A stretch of DNA of 64,000 nucleotides from Nitrospirota bacterium (GTDB lineage: Bacteria; Nitrospirota; Thermodesulfovibrionia; Thermodesulfovibrionales; UBA6898): positions 1 through 64,000 of the forward strand of contig JACRLQ010000024.1 of assembly GCA_016215155.1 (NCBI GenBank), written 5' to 3'. Below are positions 46,111 to 54,773 of this stretch, piece after piece. Made by a program: the position numbers and the translations under genes. Every line of letters starts with the position of its first letter. Positions within the stretch are counted from its first letter, which is position 1. The notes under the pieces were generated by a model. That model was not told the DNA's origin. It was given only the letters and a program-made list of their open reading frames with translations, and made no database searches.

Positions 46111-46126
46111 AGCAGATCCCGTGCCA
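46111..46126 (-). promoter_or_regulatory. Sigma-54 (RpoN) type promoter of pilA
   Basis: The minus strand reads TGGCACGGGATCTGCT: GG and GC are separated by exactly ten bases, with the conserved TGGCAC at -24 and TGCT at -12. PilA control by RpoN with the PilR activator is known in several groups. The leader to the ATG would be about 150 bases. Apart from this, the region 45952-46314 shows no gene. Confidence 0.65.
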
Positions 46127-46314
46127 GATATTAAAGAAAATTAATACTCTAACCAATTGTTATTGAAAGTTTCTTCAACTGTGATATAAATCTAAGATCC
46201 TTGTACACTGACAAATAATGTCAGCCACATACCTTCGGCGGCATGATCAAATAAAATAGTATATCCTATAAAAAATTTATGATATAATCAGACGCCACAC
46301 CTCATATAACAATT

Positions 46315-49300
46315 ATGGATATGGTAAATATAGGTCTAGATGCCGGGTCTGTCAGTGTAAAACTGGTCATTGTGGACAGTCACGGCAGCATAACCGGAGG
46401 CATCTATAAAAGGCACAAAGGCCAGCCCCTGGTTACCACGCTCGAACTTCTGCAGCCCTTGCTTGAAAGTCACGAATGCAACTCACTTTCAGTTACCGGT
46501 TCGTCCGGCAGGCTGATAGGCTCGGTCCTTGGGATCGAGCCGGTCAATGAGGTCGTGGCCCACGCATATGCGACGAAAAAACTTTATCCGACGGTACGGA
46601 CGATCATTGAACTCGGGGGGGAAGACTCCAAGCTTATCGTACTTGAACAGGACTCCGATACGATAAGGGACTTCTCGATGAATTCAGTCTGCGCCGCGGG
46701 CACGGGCTCGTTTCTTGATCAGCAGGCTGAAAGACTCCGGCTTACGATCGAAGAGTTCAGTTCCCTGAGCCTGAGATCGAAGAACCCTCCCAGGATAGCC
46801 GGCCGATGCAGCGTGTTCGCGAAATCCGACATGATACACCTCCAGCAGATCGCCACCCCGGTTGAAGACATTGTCGCGGGTCTCTGTTTCGCGGTCGCGA
46901 GAAATTTCAAGGGATCTATCGCGCGCGGCAGAAGCATTGCCGGGCCTGTGTCCTTCCAGGGAGGCGTAGCCGCCAATGCGGGCATGGAAAGGGCCTTTAA
47001 CGAGGTCTTCGGCCTTAAAGACCTGTTCGTTCCGAAAGAACATGCCTTCATGGGCGCCATAGGCGCCGCGCTCAAAGATATGGCGTCTAAAAAGACATAT
47101 TCCTGCAGTCCTGGTCAGCTCCAGGGGCTCTCTGATTTTATTTCCTCTTCCCGGCCTAACGAAAAAGGGCATCAACCTCTAATAAGGGAAGGCGACGGCT
47201 TTCAGAAAAGACATGTTTGTCCAGGGACCGGGGATCAGGGACCAGGGGGGACCGGCAAGCTCTCAGGGGATTCCGTCGTTACCGATCCCCGATACCCGGT
47301 CTCTGCCTTTTTAGGTGTCGATATCGGGTCTATAAGCACAAACCTCGCGGTCATCGACGGACAGTGTAACCTTCTCGCCAAACGCTACCTGATGACGGCA
47401 GGCAGACCTATCGAGGCGGTCAAAACAGGGCTCAGGGAAATAGCCGAGGAACTGGGCAGTTCGGTAGAAATCGTCGGGGTGGGAACAACAGGTTCCGGCA
47501 GGTATATGATCGCCGACTATATAGGGGCCGACATCGTTAAAAACGAGATCACCGCGCAGGCTACCGCTGCGGCATTCATAGACAAGGATGTCGACACCAT
47601 ATTCGAGATAGGGGGCCAGGACTCAAAGTATATTGACGTTGACACCATATTCGAGATCGGGGGCCAGGACTCAAAGTATATTTCCTTAAGGGATGGCGTG
47701 ATAGTGGACTTCGAGATGAACAAGGCCTGCGCTGCAGGGACAGGCTCGTTTCTTGAAGAACAGGCCGAAAAACTCAGCATTTCCGTGAAGGGCGATTTCG
47801 AGCGGTCGGCCTTTCTCTCGACAGACCCCTGCAGGCTCGGCGAACGCTGTACCGTATTCATGGAAAATTCGCTCATGGCGAATCTCCAGAGAGGGGCCGC
47901 TACCGAAGACCTGCTTGCCGGACTCTCATACTCGATCGTCCAGAACTACATAAACCGGGTGGTATGCAAACGGCCGGTAGGCAGAAAGGTCTTTTTCCAG
48001 GGAGGGGTAGCCTTCAACAAATCCGTTGTCGCGGCATTCGAAAAATACCTGGGGACCGAGATAATCGTCCCGCCGAACCACGACGTTACGGGCGCTATAG
48101 GGATGGCGCTTATCGCGATGAAACATATGGACAGCCTTAAATCAACCCCCCCTCCCCCCCTTATCAGGGGGGGGCAGGAAGGGTGTGAGCTTACCAAGGT
48201 GGCGCCGGGGGTAGGTGAACCCAAATCCAGATTCAAGGGGTTCGGCTTCGCGGAACGCCCGTATGAGATATCGTCCTTTGAGTGCAAAGGATGTCCCAAT
48301 GTCTGCGAGATCAACAGGATAAGGGTCGAGGGGGAGGACGGACACCTTTTTTACGGCGGAAGGTGCGAAAAGTATGATGTGCGGAAAAACAGGCCGCAAA
48401 ACGAACTCCCCGACCTCTTCAGGTTCAGGGAAGAAAAGCTTTGGGAAACACATCTAAGATACAGCGAAAAATTAAAAGTAAAAAGTAAAAATACACCCCC
48501 CTCTCCTCTTTCCTCTCCCTCCAGGGGCGGGGATGTGTTAAATAGTTCCCCTCCCTTGAGGGGAGGGGATAAAGGGGAGGGTGACGGCCCTATCAGCAAA
48601 AAGTCACGCCCCAAAATAGGCATACCCTATGTCTTTTATTTCCAGGATTATCTTCCGTTTTGGTCAACATTATTATGGGAACTCGGCTTCGACGTTATCG
48701 TATCTCCTCCGACGGACAGAAAAATCATCGACCTTGGGCTCGAAAATATCCTTGCCGAGACCTGTTTCCCTGTAAAGACGGCCGCCGGGCATATCAGGCA
48801 CCTGATAGACAGCGGGGTCGATACCATATTTATTCCTAGCTTTGTGGAACTCAACACTGAAAATGACATATTCAAAAAGGGAGTGGCCTGCCCATATACC
48901 CAGACCATGCCATACTCGGCAAGGATGGCCTTCAGGCAGACCCGGTTTCTTACTCCAATCGTGTCCCTGCATCGCGGGGACGACTTTCTAAGAAAGCAGC
49001 TTATCGGGGCGCTCAGGGGATATCGGCTGAAATCACGCGCCGTAACAGAGGCAATTAAAACAGCATGGCGGGCGCAGGCGGATTTTATAAGCGCCATAAA
49101 GGCGGAGGGCGGCAAGGTGCTTTCAGGACTCAGGGAAAGGGCCGTAGTCATTGTGGGCAGGTCATACAATTCGTTCGACAGGGGCATGAACCTCAATATC
49201 CCAAAAAAGCTTGCTGACCTTGGGGTAATCTCAATACCTATGGACTTTTTACCGATCGAGGAAGAGGACATCTCCGCCGAATGGCCGGACATGTACTGGC

Positions 49301-50802
49301 GCGCCGGACAACGGATATTGAGCGCGGCCAGAATAATAAGGCGACACCCCCTTCTCCATGCGGTCTATATCGGAAGTTTTTCTTGTGGGCCTGACTCATT
49401 CATCATTAAATTCTTCGAGGAGGAACTCGCGGGCAGACCCTACCTGCACCTTGAGATCGATGCGCACAGCGCCGATGCGGGGGCAATCACGAGGTGTGAG
49501 GCCTTCATGGACAGCGTAAGCAATAATGAAGGCGCAAAGCTCAGGGAACCAGCGGCAAACAGTAGGAAACCCGGGTCAAACGGAAGGCACAAAGATAAAA
49601 GAACGGTCTTTATCCCCAGGATGTCCGACCATACCCTGGCAGTTGCAGCCGCATTTCAGTATTGCGGCACTGAGGCCCTGGTCCTCCCCGAGCCGTCCAG
49701 GGACTCTGTTGACCTGGGCAGGAAATTTGTCTCAGGGAAGGAGTGTTATCCCTGTGCCGTCACGACCGGAGATATGGCAAAGAAGATAGCCGAGCCGGGT
49801 TTTGATCCTGACAGGGCAGCATTTTTCATGCCCTCCGGCTCAGGGCCCTGCAGATTCGGTCAGTATAATATATTTCAGAGAATGGTGATCAGGGACCTCG
49901 GGCTCGATAATACACCTGTGCTGTCCCCTGTCCAGAATGAGGATTTCTATAAGCATCTGGGTAATCTCGGCAAGAATTTTACTATGAGGGCATGGGAAGG
50001 GATCATCGCCATCGAACTGCTCACTAAATGCCTGCATGAAACCAGACCGTATGAGAAGGAAAAAGGCGCGTCCGACGCGGTATATACGGATTACCTGGAT
50101 AGAATATGCAGAACCATGAAGACCTCCCGGCCCGATACGGAAAACATACTTGGGGCGGCGCTTGGAGCGTTCAAGGGCGTTCCGGCGGACCACGAGATGA
50201 GACCGCTCATAGGGATAGTAGGGGAGATATTCGTTCGCTCGAATAAATTCTCCAACGAGGACCTTGTGCGCAGGGTAGAGTCCCTCGGGGGCGAGGCATA
50301 CCTTGCTCCGGTCGAAGAATGGCTGTACTACGTAAACTATACAGGCCGCAGGGCGGCCATGGTTAAAAAAGACTTTGTGACGGCCGCCGGACTTTTCATA
50401 AAAAATTACTTTCAGAAAAAGGCCGAACACAGGTTGGCGGCGCGCTTTCACGGACACCTCAAGGCCGTCCCTGAACCTAAGACCGAAGATATAATAAAAC
50501 TGGCCTCACCCTATGTACATCACTCGTTCGAGGGTGAAACGATCCTCAGTATCGGAAAAAGCATCGATATGGTCAGCCGCCTGGGCGCCCGCGGGATTAT
50601 TAGCGCCATGCCCTTTGGGTGCATGCCCGGCACGATCGTAAGCGGACTTATGAGGGGACTGACCTCGGACCTGGGGATGCCGTGCCTGAGCATCCCCTAT
50701 GACGGCACTGAATCCTCCTCGACAACTATCCAGCTGGAGGCCTTTATGGACCAGGCAAGGGAGTCCATGTCAAAAAAACAGGGCACATGCCGGAGAGTTT
50801 GA
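46315..50802 (+). CDS. Giant acyl-CoA dehydratase activase-like protein (two ASKHA domains + DUF2229)
   Basis: This 1495-aa protein carries two BadF/BcrA-type ASKHA ATPase domains. Domain 1 (about 3-265) has GLDAGSVSVKLV, ELGGEDSKLI and the [4Fe-4S] cysteine in CAAGTGSF. Domain 2 (about 330-610) has GVDIGSISTNLA, IGGQDSKYI and CAAGTGSF. The rest holds cysteine-rich CKGCPNVCEI and a DUF2229-like domain starting near GIPYVFYFQDYLPFW (about 770), then a long C-terminal region with FGCMPGT. Such activases drive ATP-dependent one-electron reduction of 2-hydroxyacyl-CoA dehydratases or unknown partners. No dehydratase genes adjoin. Odd points: a 16-residue tandem duplication at 425-456 and two repeat-derived linkers (about 611-623 and 727-757). 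Confidence 0.88.
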   Translation: MDMVNIGLDAGSVSVKLVIVDSHGSITGGIYKRHKGQPLVTTLELLQPLLESHECNSLSVTGSSGRLIGSVLGIEPVNEVVAHAYATKKLYPTVRTIIELGGEDSKLIVLEQDSDTIRDFSMNSVCAAGTGSFLDQQAERLRLTIEEFSSLSLRSKNPPRIAGRCSVFAKSDMIHLQQIATPVEDIVAGLCFAVARNFKGSIARGRSIAGPVSFQGGVAANAGMERAFNEVFGLKDLFVPKEHAFMGAIGAALKDMASKKTYSCSPGQLQGLSDFISSSRPNEKGHQPLIREGDGFQKRHVCPGTGDQGPGGTGKLSGDSVVTDPRYPVSAFLGVDIGSISTNLAVIDGQCNLLAKRYLMTAGRPIEAVKTGLREIAEELGSSVEIVGVGTTGSGRYMIADYIGADIVKNEITAQATAAAFIDKDVDTIFEIGGQDSKYIDVDTIFEIGGQDSKYISLRDGVIVDFEMNKACAAGTGSFLEEQAEKLSISVKGDFERSAFLSTDPCRLGERCTVFMENSLMANLQRGAATEDLLAGLSYSIVQNYINRVVCKRPVGRKVFFQGGVAFNKSVVAAFEKYLGTEIIVPPNHDVTGAIGMALIAMKHMDSLKSTPPPPLIRGGQEGCELTKVAPGVGEPKSRFKGFGFAERPYEISSFECKGCPNVCEINRIRVEGEDGHLFYGGRCEKYDVRKNRPQNELPDLFRFREEKLWETHLRYSEKLKVKSKNTPPSPLSSPSRGGDVLNSSPPLRGGDKGEGDGPISKKSRPKIGIPYVFYFQDYLPFWSTLLWELGFDVIVSPPTDRKIIDLGLENILAETCFPVKTAAGHIRHLIDSGVDTIFIPSFVELNTENDIFKKGVACPYTQTMPYSARMAFRQTRFLTPIVSLHRGDDFLRKQLIGALRGYRLKSRAVTEAIKTAWRAQADFISAIKAEGGKVLSGLRERAVVIVGRSYNSFDRGMNLNIPKKLADLGVISIPMDFLPIEEEDISAEWPDMYWRAGQRILSAARIIRRHPLLHAVYIGSFSCGPDSFIIKFFEEELAGRPYLHLEIDAHSADAGAITRCEAFMDSVSNNEGAKLREPAANSRKPGSNGRHKDKRTVFIPRMSDHTLAVAAAFQYCGTEALVLPEPSRDSVDLGRKFVSGKECYPCAVTTGDMAKKIAEPGFDPDRAAFFMPSGSGPCRFGQYNIFQRMVIRDLGLDNTPVLSPVQNEDFYKHLGNLGKNFTMRAWEGIIAIELLTKCLHETRPYEKEKGASDAVYTDYLDRICRTMKTSRPDTENILGAALGAFKGVPADHEMRPLIGIVGEIFVRSNKFSNEDLVRRVESLGGEAYLAPVEEWLYYVNYTGRRAAMVKKDFVTAAGLFIKNYFQKKAEHRLAARFHGHLKAVPEPKTEDIIKLASPYVHHSFEGETILSIGKSIDMVSRLGARGIISAMPFGCMPGTIVSGLMRGLTSDLGMPCLSIPYDGTESSSTTIQLEAFMDQARESMSKKQGTCRRV
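47587..47682 (+). repeat. Tandem 48-bp duplication within the activase gene
   Basis: Unit 1 is 47587-47634, unit 2 is 47635-47682. Both encode DVDTIFEIGGQDSKYI. The only differences are three synonymous changes (GAT/GAC, GTC/GTT, ATA/ATC). The duplicated peptide contains the nucleotide-binding IGGQDSK motif. Confidence 0.95.
48146..48183. repeat. C/G-run palindrome inside coding sequence
   Basis: A poly-C stretch CCCCCCCTCCCCCCC and a poly-G stretch AGGGGGGGGC separated by TTATC would form a hairpin. It is read in frame as STPPPPLIRGGQEG within the activase, at about residues 611-623. Confidence 0.7.
48493..48583. repeat. Dispersed-repeat-like palindromic sequence inside coding sequence
   Basis: The segment CCCTTGAGGGGAGGGGATAA and AGGGGAGGG at its right half, with CTCTCCTCTTTCCTCTCCCT at its left, form a CT-rich/GA-rich inverted pair. 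Intergenic repeats of this kind are common in related genomes. Here it is translated as a Pro/Ser/Gly-rich linker (about residues 727-757) without breaking the frame. Confidence 0.65.
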
Positions 50803-50864
50803 AACTTTCCGCTGTTTAGTCTATACTTAATATCTTATTATTATGATCACAAGGAGGTGAGTCT

Positions 50865-50963
50865 GTGGGTAATGTTGTAAAATGGCGCAAGAAGAAGATG
50901 AGCAAACACAAGCATAAAAAACTGCTTAAAAAGACTAAACACCAAAGAAGAAGGAATAAATAA
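50865..50963 (+). CDS. AURKAIP1/COX24-type small basic ribosome-associated protein
   Basis: A 32-codon gene starts with GTG at 50865 after a perfect AAGGAGGTGA site at 50851-50860 and encodes a protein of Lys/Arg-rich composition (MGNVVKWRKKKMSKHKHKK, ending QRRRNK). The pattern K(R)KKM.KHKHKK.LK.T..QRR is that of the AURKAIP1/COX24 domain, bacterial relatives of the mitochondrial ribosome protein mS38. It would sit on the small ribosomal subunit. It stands alone after the activase gene. Too short for most ORF cut-offs. Confidence 0.85.
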   Translation: MGNVVKWRKKKMSKHKHKKLLKKTKHQRRRNK

Positions 50964-51114
50964 TATATTTACCTGCCTTTTATCAGTGAGTCCATGAGTA
51001 ATACCGGAGGGCCCGTTATTCCGGCCTCTGCTGGGCAGGCTGATTCCAACCCTTCCGGCTGAAACGGGAGAAGGCACGTGTCCTTGCCGATGATCACATT
51101 TATCATAGATGAAG

Positions 51115-51867
51115 TTACTCGGGCATCAGGTTGTCCTTGTCGACCCTGGTTGCCCTGATCCCGATAAAAGGCATGGTCTTCAGGTAATCCGCAAACAGGA
51201 CCTTTTTCACCTGCCCTCCTTTATTCTTCAGTCCGCCCGCGTGGATGAGAAATACGGCCTCCTTTTCCTTCGTGATTATCCCGATATGCCCGATGACCTC
51301 GTCCGCTTTTCTTTTGAGCGGGCTGCGGACGAAAAAGATTATGTCGCCGTTTCTCAGGATGTCCATATTCTTTAGCGCGCTACCGGCCGGTACATAGGTG
51401 ACCCTCTCTCTTTCCCCCGGGCCTCTGATTACCTCTGTTTTCCCGAATTCCCCGGTGATCTCCCTCCCCCACTTTCCGCTGTCGATCATGTCCTCCCCAT
51501 AGGCGAACCTGTCTTCATAATTTAATACCCTGCCCTCCTCCAGAGCCCCTCTTCCCATGAATCTCTTTTCGAGCGCGACTTCGACCGCCCCGGGCGGGGT
51601 GGACGAGAGAGCGAGTTCCAGGACCCTGAAGGTCAGATACATGCAGTCTACCTTCTCGTCAGACACGATGGTTTTTTCCCGGACATAAACTCCCAGAGGG
51701 TCAGGGTCGTACGGAGTGTCGAGGAACTGCTCGGCCCAGAAAGCGATGCGGTCTCCTACAGGCCATCCCCCGACCACACGCTGATAGACGGCGATGCTGT
51801 CCTCCGTCATGAAGGCAGCAGCTATGCATGGCATCAGGATCATAACAATTGTCAGGATTCTTGTCAT
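51115..51867 (-). CDS. DUF1460 N-acetylmuramoyl-L-alanine amidase-like protein
   Basis: This 250-aa protein has a signal peptide (MTRILTIVMILMPCIAAAF). An NlpC/P60-like layout follows: catalytic Cys in VDCMYLTFRVLELAL (about residue 75), and His in HIGIITKEKEAVFLIHA with NGDIIFF before it. The start of the mature part (RIAFWAEQFLDTPY) fits DUF1460. It would act on peptidoglycan in the periplasm. It is oriented opposite to its neighbours and stands alone. Confidence 0.82.
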   Translation of the reverse strand: MTRILTIVMILMPCIAAAFMTEDSIAVYQRVVGGWPVGDRIAFWAEQFLDTPYDPDPLGVYVREKTIVSDEKVDCMYLTFRVLELALSSTPPGAVEVALEKRFMGRGALEEGRVLNYEDRFAYGEDMIDSGKWGREITGEFGKTEVIRGPGERERVTYVPAGSALKNMDILRNGDIIFFVRSPLKRKADEVIGHIGIITKEKEAVFLIHAGGLKNKGGQVKKVLFADYLKTMPFIGIRATRVDKDNLMPE

Positions 51868-51924
51868 AGTATATTCTAACGTGTCGCCATGTTATTTCAT
51901 AACCGGCATAGTTGAAACCAAAGA

Positions 51925-52039
51925 ATATTTCTCTCGCAAAGCCGCAAAGCTCGCAAAGGAAAAAACAACCCCCGATGATTTCGGATATAATTATCTAAGC
52001 AGACCCTTATTCCTTTCTTTGCGTCTTTGCGCAAAATAT
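51925..52039. repeat. Imperfect inverted-repeat element
   Basis: The left end ATATTTCTCTCGCAAAGC is matched in inverse by the right end (TTTGCGTCTTTGCGCAAAATAT). The GCAAAG unit repeats three times on the left. It fills the gap between the DUF1460 gene and the MetE-like gene. It is a REP/MITE-like palindrome of unknown origin. Confidence 0.55.
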
Positions 52040-52099
52040 CTTCTTTACATATCGAATAATTTCTTTGAAACTGCGGAGGATAATAGGGTATCATTTTAG

Positions 52100-53104
52100 A
52101 TGATCAAACCATTGTCGACCACAGGAATCGGAAGCCTGCCCCACAGAAGCGCGGAGGACGCCTGCAGGCTTATTTTTGAGACATTCGACATACCTTTCTG
52201 GCCGCAGCTGCCGGGGATGTCCTTCAAGGAGTTCATGATCCCACAGTACTCGGAAGGCATGCCCTGTTTCAGGATAGACCCCGAGAGGCAGACCTTCTGG
52301 ATAGAAAAAAAACCGTCCGACGAGCTCGACAGGTTCTATGAAAGCTGCACCGAGGACAGCCGGATAGCGATCTCGGAAGACTACGGACGCGGCCTGCACC
52401 GGTTCATCCAGTTGATAAAGGACAGGCGTTACAATGCCCTCAAGGGGCATATCACAGGGCCCGTCACCTTTACTTTGGGCCTCAAAGACGAAAGCGGCAG
52501 ACCGGTTTATTTCGATGAGGAGTTCCGCGAGATATCCCTTATGCTCCTTAAGGCCAAGGTCAGATGGCAGATGGACATATTAAAGGCCTCTGCCGAAAAA
52601 GTTGTAATTTTCATAGACGAACCGATCCTTTCAGCCCTTGGAAGCTCCAGTTATCTGGGTGTAAACTCCGAAGAGACCCTGAGGCTCCTAAGGGAGATAA
52701 TCCTTACTGTCAAGACTGAGGGGGGGCTGGCCGGAATCCACTGCTGCGGCAACGCCGACTGGCAGTTCGTTATTCAGACCGGAGCTGACATTATAAATTT
52801 TGACGCCTATGAATATACAGACACGATCTCTTTGTATCCCGAACATTTCCGGAGATTTCTCGAAGCAGGAGGCCTGCTCGCATGGGGGGCCGTCCCCACC
52901 TCCGACGCCATCACCACCTCGGACCCTGAGTCCGTCAGGAAAAGGTTCATCGACGGTCTGACGAAATTGTCCCGTTCAATCCCTGAAGATCTCCTCAGGA
53001 AAAATATCCTGCTTACACCCTCATGCGGGACGGGCTCCAGGTCCAAAGAGGAGACGATCAAGATATTCCAGCTCCTGATGAGATTAAAAGAGGACGTATC
53101 ATGA
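52100..53104 (+). CDS. MetE C-terminal/UROD-like superfamily protein (core-MetE-like)
   Basis: This 334-aa protein has the TIM-barrel features of cobalamin-independent methionine synthase C-terminal domains: TTGIGSLPHRSAEDACRLIF at the start, GHITGPVTFTLGL, IDEPILSALG, and zinc-ligand-like HCCGNADW and SCGTGSR. It is too short to be full MetE and lacks the N-terminal half. Relatives are called core-MetE or methyltransferases and may use a corrinoid protein as methyl donor. It opens an operon with tmk, whose start overlaps its stop by four bases. Confidence 0.8.
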   Translation: MIKPLSTTGIGSLPHRSAEDACRLIFETFDIPFWPQLPGMSFKEFMIPQYSEGMPCFRIDPERQTFWIEKKPSDELDRFYESCTEDSRIAISEDYGRGLHRFIQLIKDRRYNALKGHITGPVTFTLGLKDESGRPVYFDEEFREISLMLLKAKVRWQMDILKASAEKVVIFIDEPILSALGSSSYLGVNSEETLRLLREIILTVKTEGGLAGIHCCGNADWQFVIQTGADIINFDAYEYTDTISLYPEHFRRFLEAGGLLAWGAVPTSDAITTSDPESVRKRFIDGLTKLSRSIPEDLLRKNILLTPSCGTGSRSKEETIKIFQLLMRLKEDVS

Positions 53105-53733
53105 AGGGGGTATTCATATCTCTTGAGGGCATAGAGGGGACCGGCAAATCCACGCAGTCCCGCCTCCTTGCCTCTGCCCTGAGGGCCCTTGGGCGTCCGG
53201 TTACCGAAACTGCGGAACCGGGAGGGACCCCGATAAGCCTTCGTATAAGGGAGATACTCCTTTCCACGGACAGTCTCGGCATGATACCACTGACAGAACT
53301 GCTTCTTTACAACGCCGCCCGGGTCCAGCATATCGAAGAAGTCATCGCCCCGGCGCTCACAAGAGGGGAGATCGTAATCACCGACAGGTTCAGCGATTCC
53401 ACGGTCGCATATCAGGGTTATGGGAGGGACATCGACCTGAAACTGATAGACTCTCTGGATGCCGTATCAACCAACAGGCTCAGACCGGACCTCACAGTTC
53501 TCCTCGACCTGGACGCGGAGACCGGACTCCGGAGAAATAAAGAGATAAACAAGGACGACCGGCTCGAACGTGAAGACATATCTTTTCACGAAAAGGTCAG
53601 GAGGGGTTTCATCAGTATAGCGGCAAAAGAGAGCGACCGGGTGAGGATTATTGACTGCTCCGAAGGCATCGGGGAAGTCCATAAGAAGATAGTCGCGATG
53701 GTCACGGATTTCCTCGGGTCCCACGCTTCATAG
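53101..53733 (+). CDS. tmk: Thymidylate kinase
   Basis: This 210-aa kinase phosphorylates dTMP. The P-loop is FISLEGIEGTGKSTQ near the start, the DRF/SDS block is ITDRFSDSTVAYQGYGR, and the lid is RLEREDISFHEKVRRG. The ATG at 53101 overlaps the previous stop (ATGA); an upstream in-frame ATG would add 26 residues outside the family. It precedes holB, the usual tmk-holB order. Confidence 0.95.
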   Translation: MKGVFISLEGIEGTGKSTQSRLLASALRALGRPVTETAEPGGTPISLRIREILLSTDSLGMIPLTELLLYNAARVQHIEEVIAPALTRGEIVITDRFSDSTVAYQGYGRDIDLKLIDSLDAVSTNRLRPDLTVLLDLDAETGLRRNKEINKDDRLEREDISFHEKVRRGFISIAAKESDRVRIIDCSEGIGEVHKKIVAMVTDFLGSHAS

Positions 53734-53788
53734 ATGACAACATTACGCCCAGCCTTCCATGGCAGCCTTCAGACAATAACCTTCCGCC

Positions 53789-54769
53789 ATGTCTCTTAAC
53801 AATATAATAGGCCAGGAAAAAGCGGTCGAGATGCTCCTTGGCACGATAGGCAGGGACCGGATCTCTTCGTCATATATATTCTGCGGAGAACCCGGGATCG
53901 GCAAAAAAATGGCTGCGGTAAATTTCGCCAAGGCGCTCAACTGCCTTGCTCCCGTCTTATCGACCGGGGATGCCTGTGACGCCTGCAGTTCATGCTCCAA
54001 AATTGACTCCGGGAGTCATCCTGATATTGTTGAGATCTCTCCCGATGATTCCGACGACGACAAGAAAAAAAGCAGGATCATAAAGATAGAGGACATAAGG
54101 GCGATCGGTGAGGCGCTTTCCTATAAGCCGTTTGAGGCCAGACAGAAGGTGGTTATTGTCGATGAGGCCGAGACGATGAATCTGTCCGCCGCCAACGCTT
54201 TTTTGAAAACCCTCGAGGAACCCCCGGAAAAAAGCGTCATCATACTTGTGACTTCAAGGCCGGACATGCTTCCCGCCACCGTACTGTCGAGGTGCTGCAG
54301 AATAAGCTTTTTCCCTCTGTCCGAAAAGGCGTCAAAACAGGTGCTCGCCGGCAGATTCAGCGGGGCGCCGCTTGAGGCGCTTCACAGGCTCTCGATGGGG
54401 AGACCGGGAGAGGCCTTCTCGTCAGACCTGCTGGAAGAAAGGGACTGGTTCGTTGAGATGCTCGATAGTATGCTCAAGGCCGGAAAGGACGCCTGGGTCT
54501 CCCGGGAGGACATGGACAAATGGTTCGGGCAGGCCCTTATAGTCATGCGCGACATAGCGGTGCTTAAGATAACCGGAGACCCCGGCCTCATGGTCAACGC
54601 CGACCTTAAGGACTACCTGGCGGGACTAAGCAAATCTGTTGATCTAAAAGTTATACTATACCTGTATAATGAGCTGGCCTTTTTGAAGGGGCAGCTTATA
54701 TTTAACCTGAACAAGTCCATTACATGGAACTACACTGCTTCGATGTTGAGAAAGGAACTTCTTATATAA
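53789..54769 (+). CDS. holB: DNA polymerase III delta prime subunit
   Basis: This 326-aa clamp-loader subunit has IIGQEKAVEMLLGTI at the N-terminus, Walker A-like FCGEPGIGKKMAA, a zinc module CDACSSCSKIDSGSHPD, VVIVDEAETMN and the SRC motif in VLSRCCRISFF. Length is typical. It stands between tmk and ricT with a 55-base gap after tmk. Confidence 0.93.
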   Translation: MSLNNIIGQEKAVEMLLGTIGRDRISSSYIFCGEPGIGKKMAAVNFAKALNCLAPVLSTGDACDACSSCSKIDSGSHPDIVEISPDDSDDDKKKSRIIKIEDIRAIGEALSYKPFEARQKVVIVDEAETMNLSAANAFLKTLEEPPEKSVIILVTSRPDMLPATVLSRCCRISFFPLSEKASKQVLAGRFSGAPLEALHRLSMGRPGEAFSSDLLEERDWFVEMLDSMLKAGKDAWVSREDMDKWFGQALIVMRDIAVLKITGDPGLMVNADLKDYLAGLSKSVDLKVILYLYNELAFLKGQLIFNLNKSITWNYTASMLRKELLI

Positions 54770-54773
54770 AAGT

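Noticed and set aside
48146-48583. Idea that the C/G-run palindromes mark the end of one gene and start of another
   Set aside because: The frame is open through both, with conserved domains continuing in the same frame on each side.
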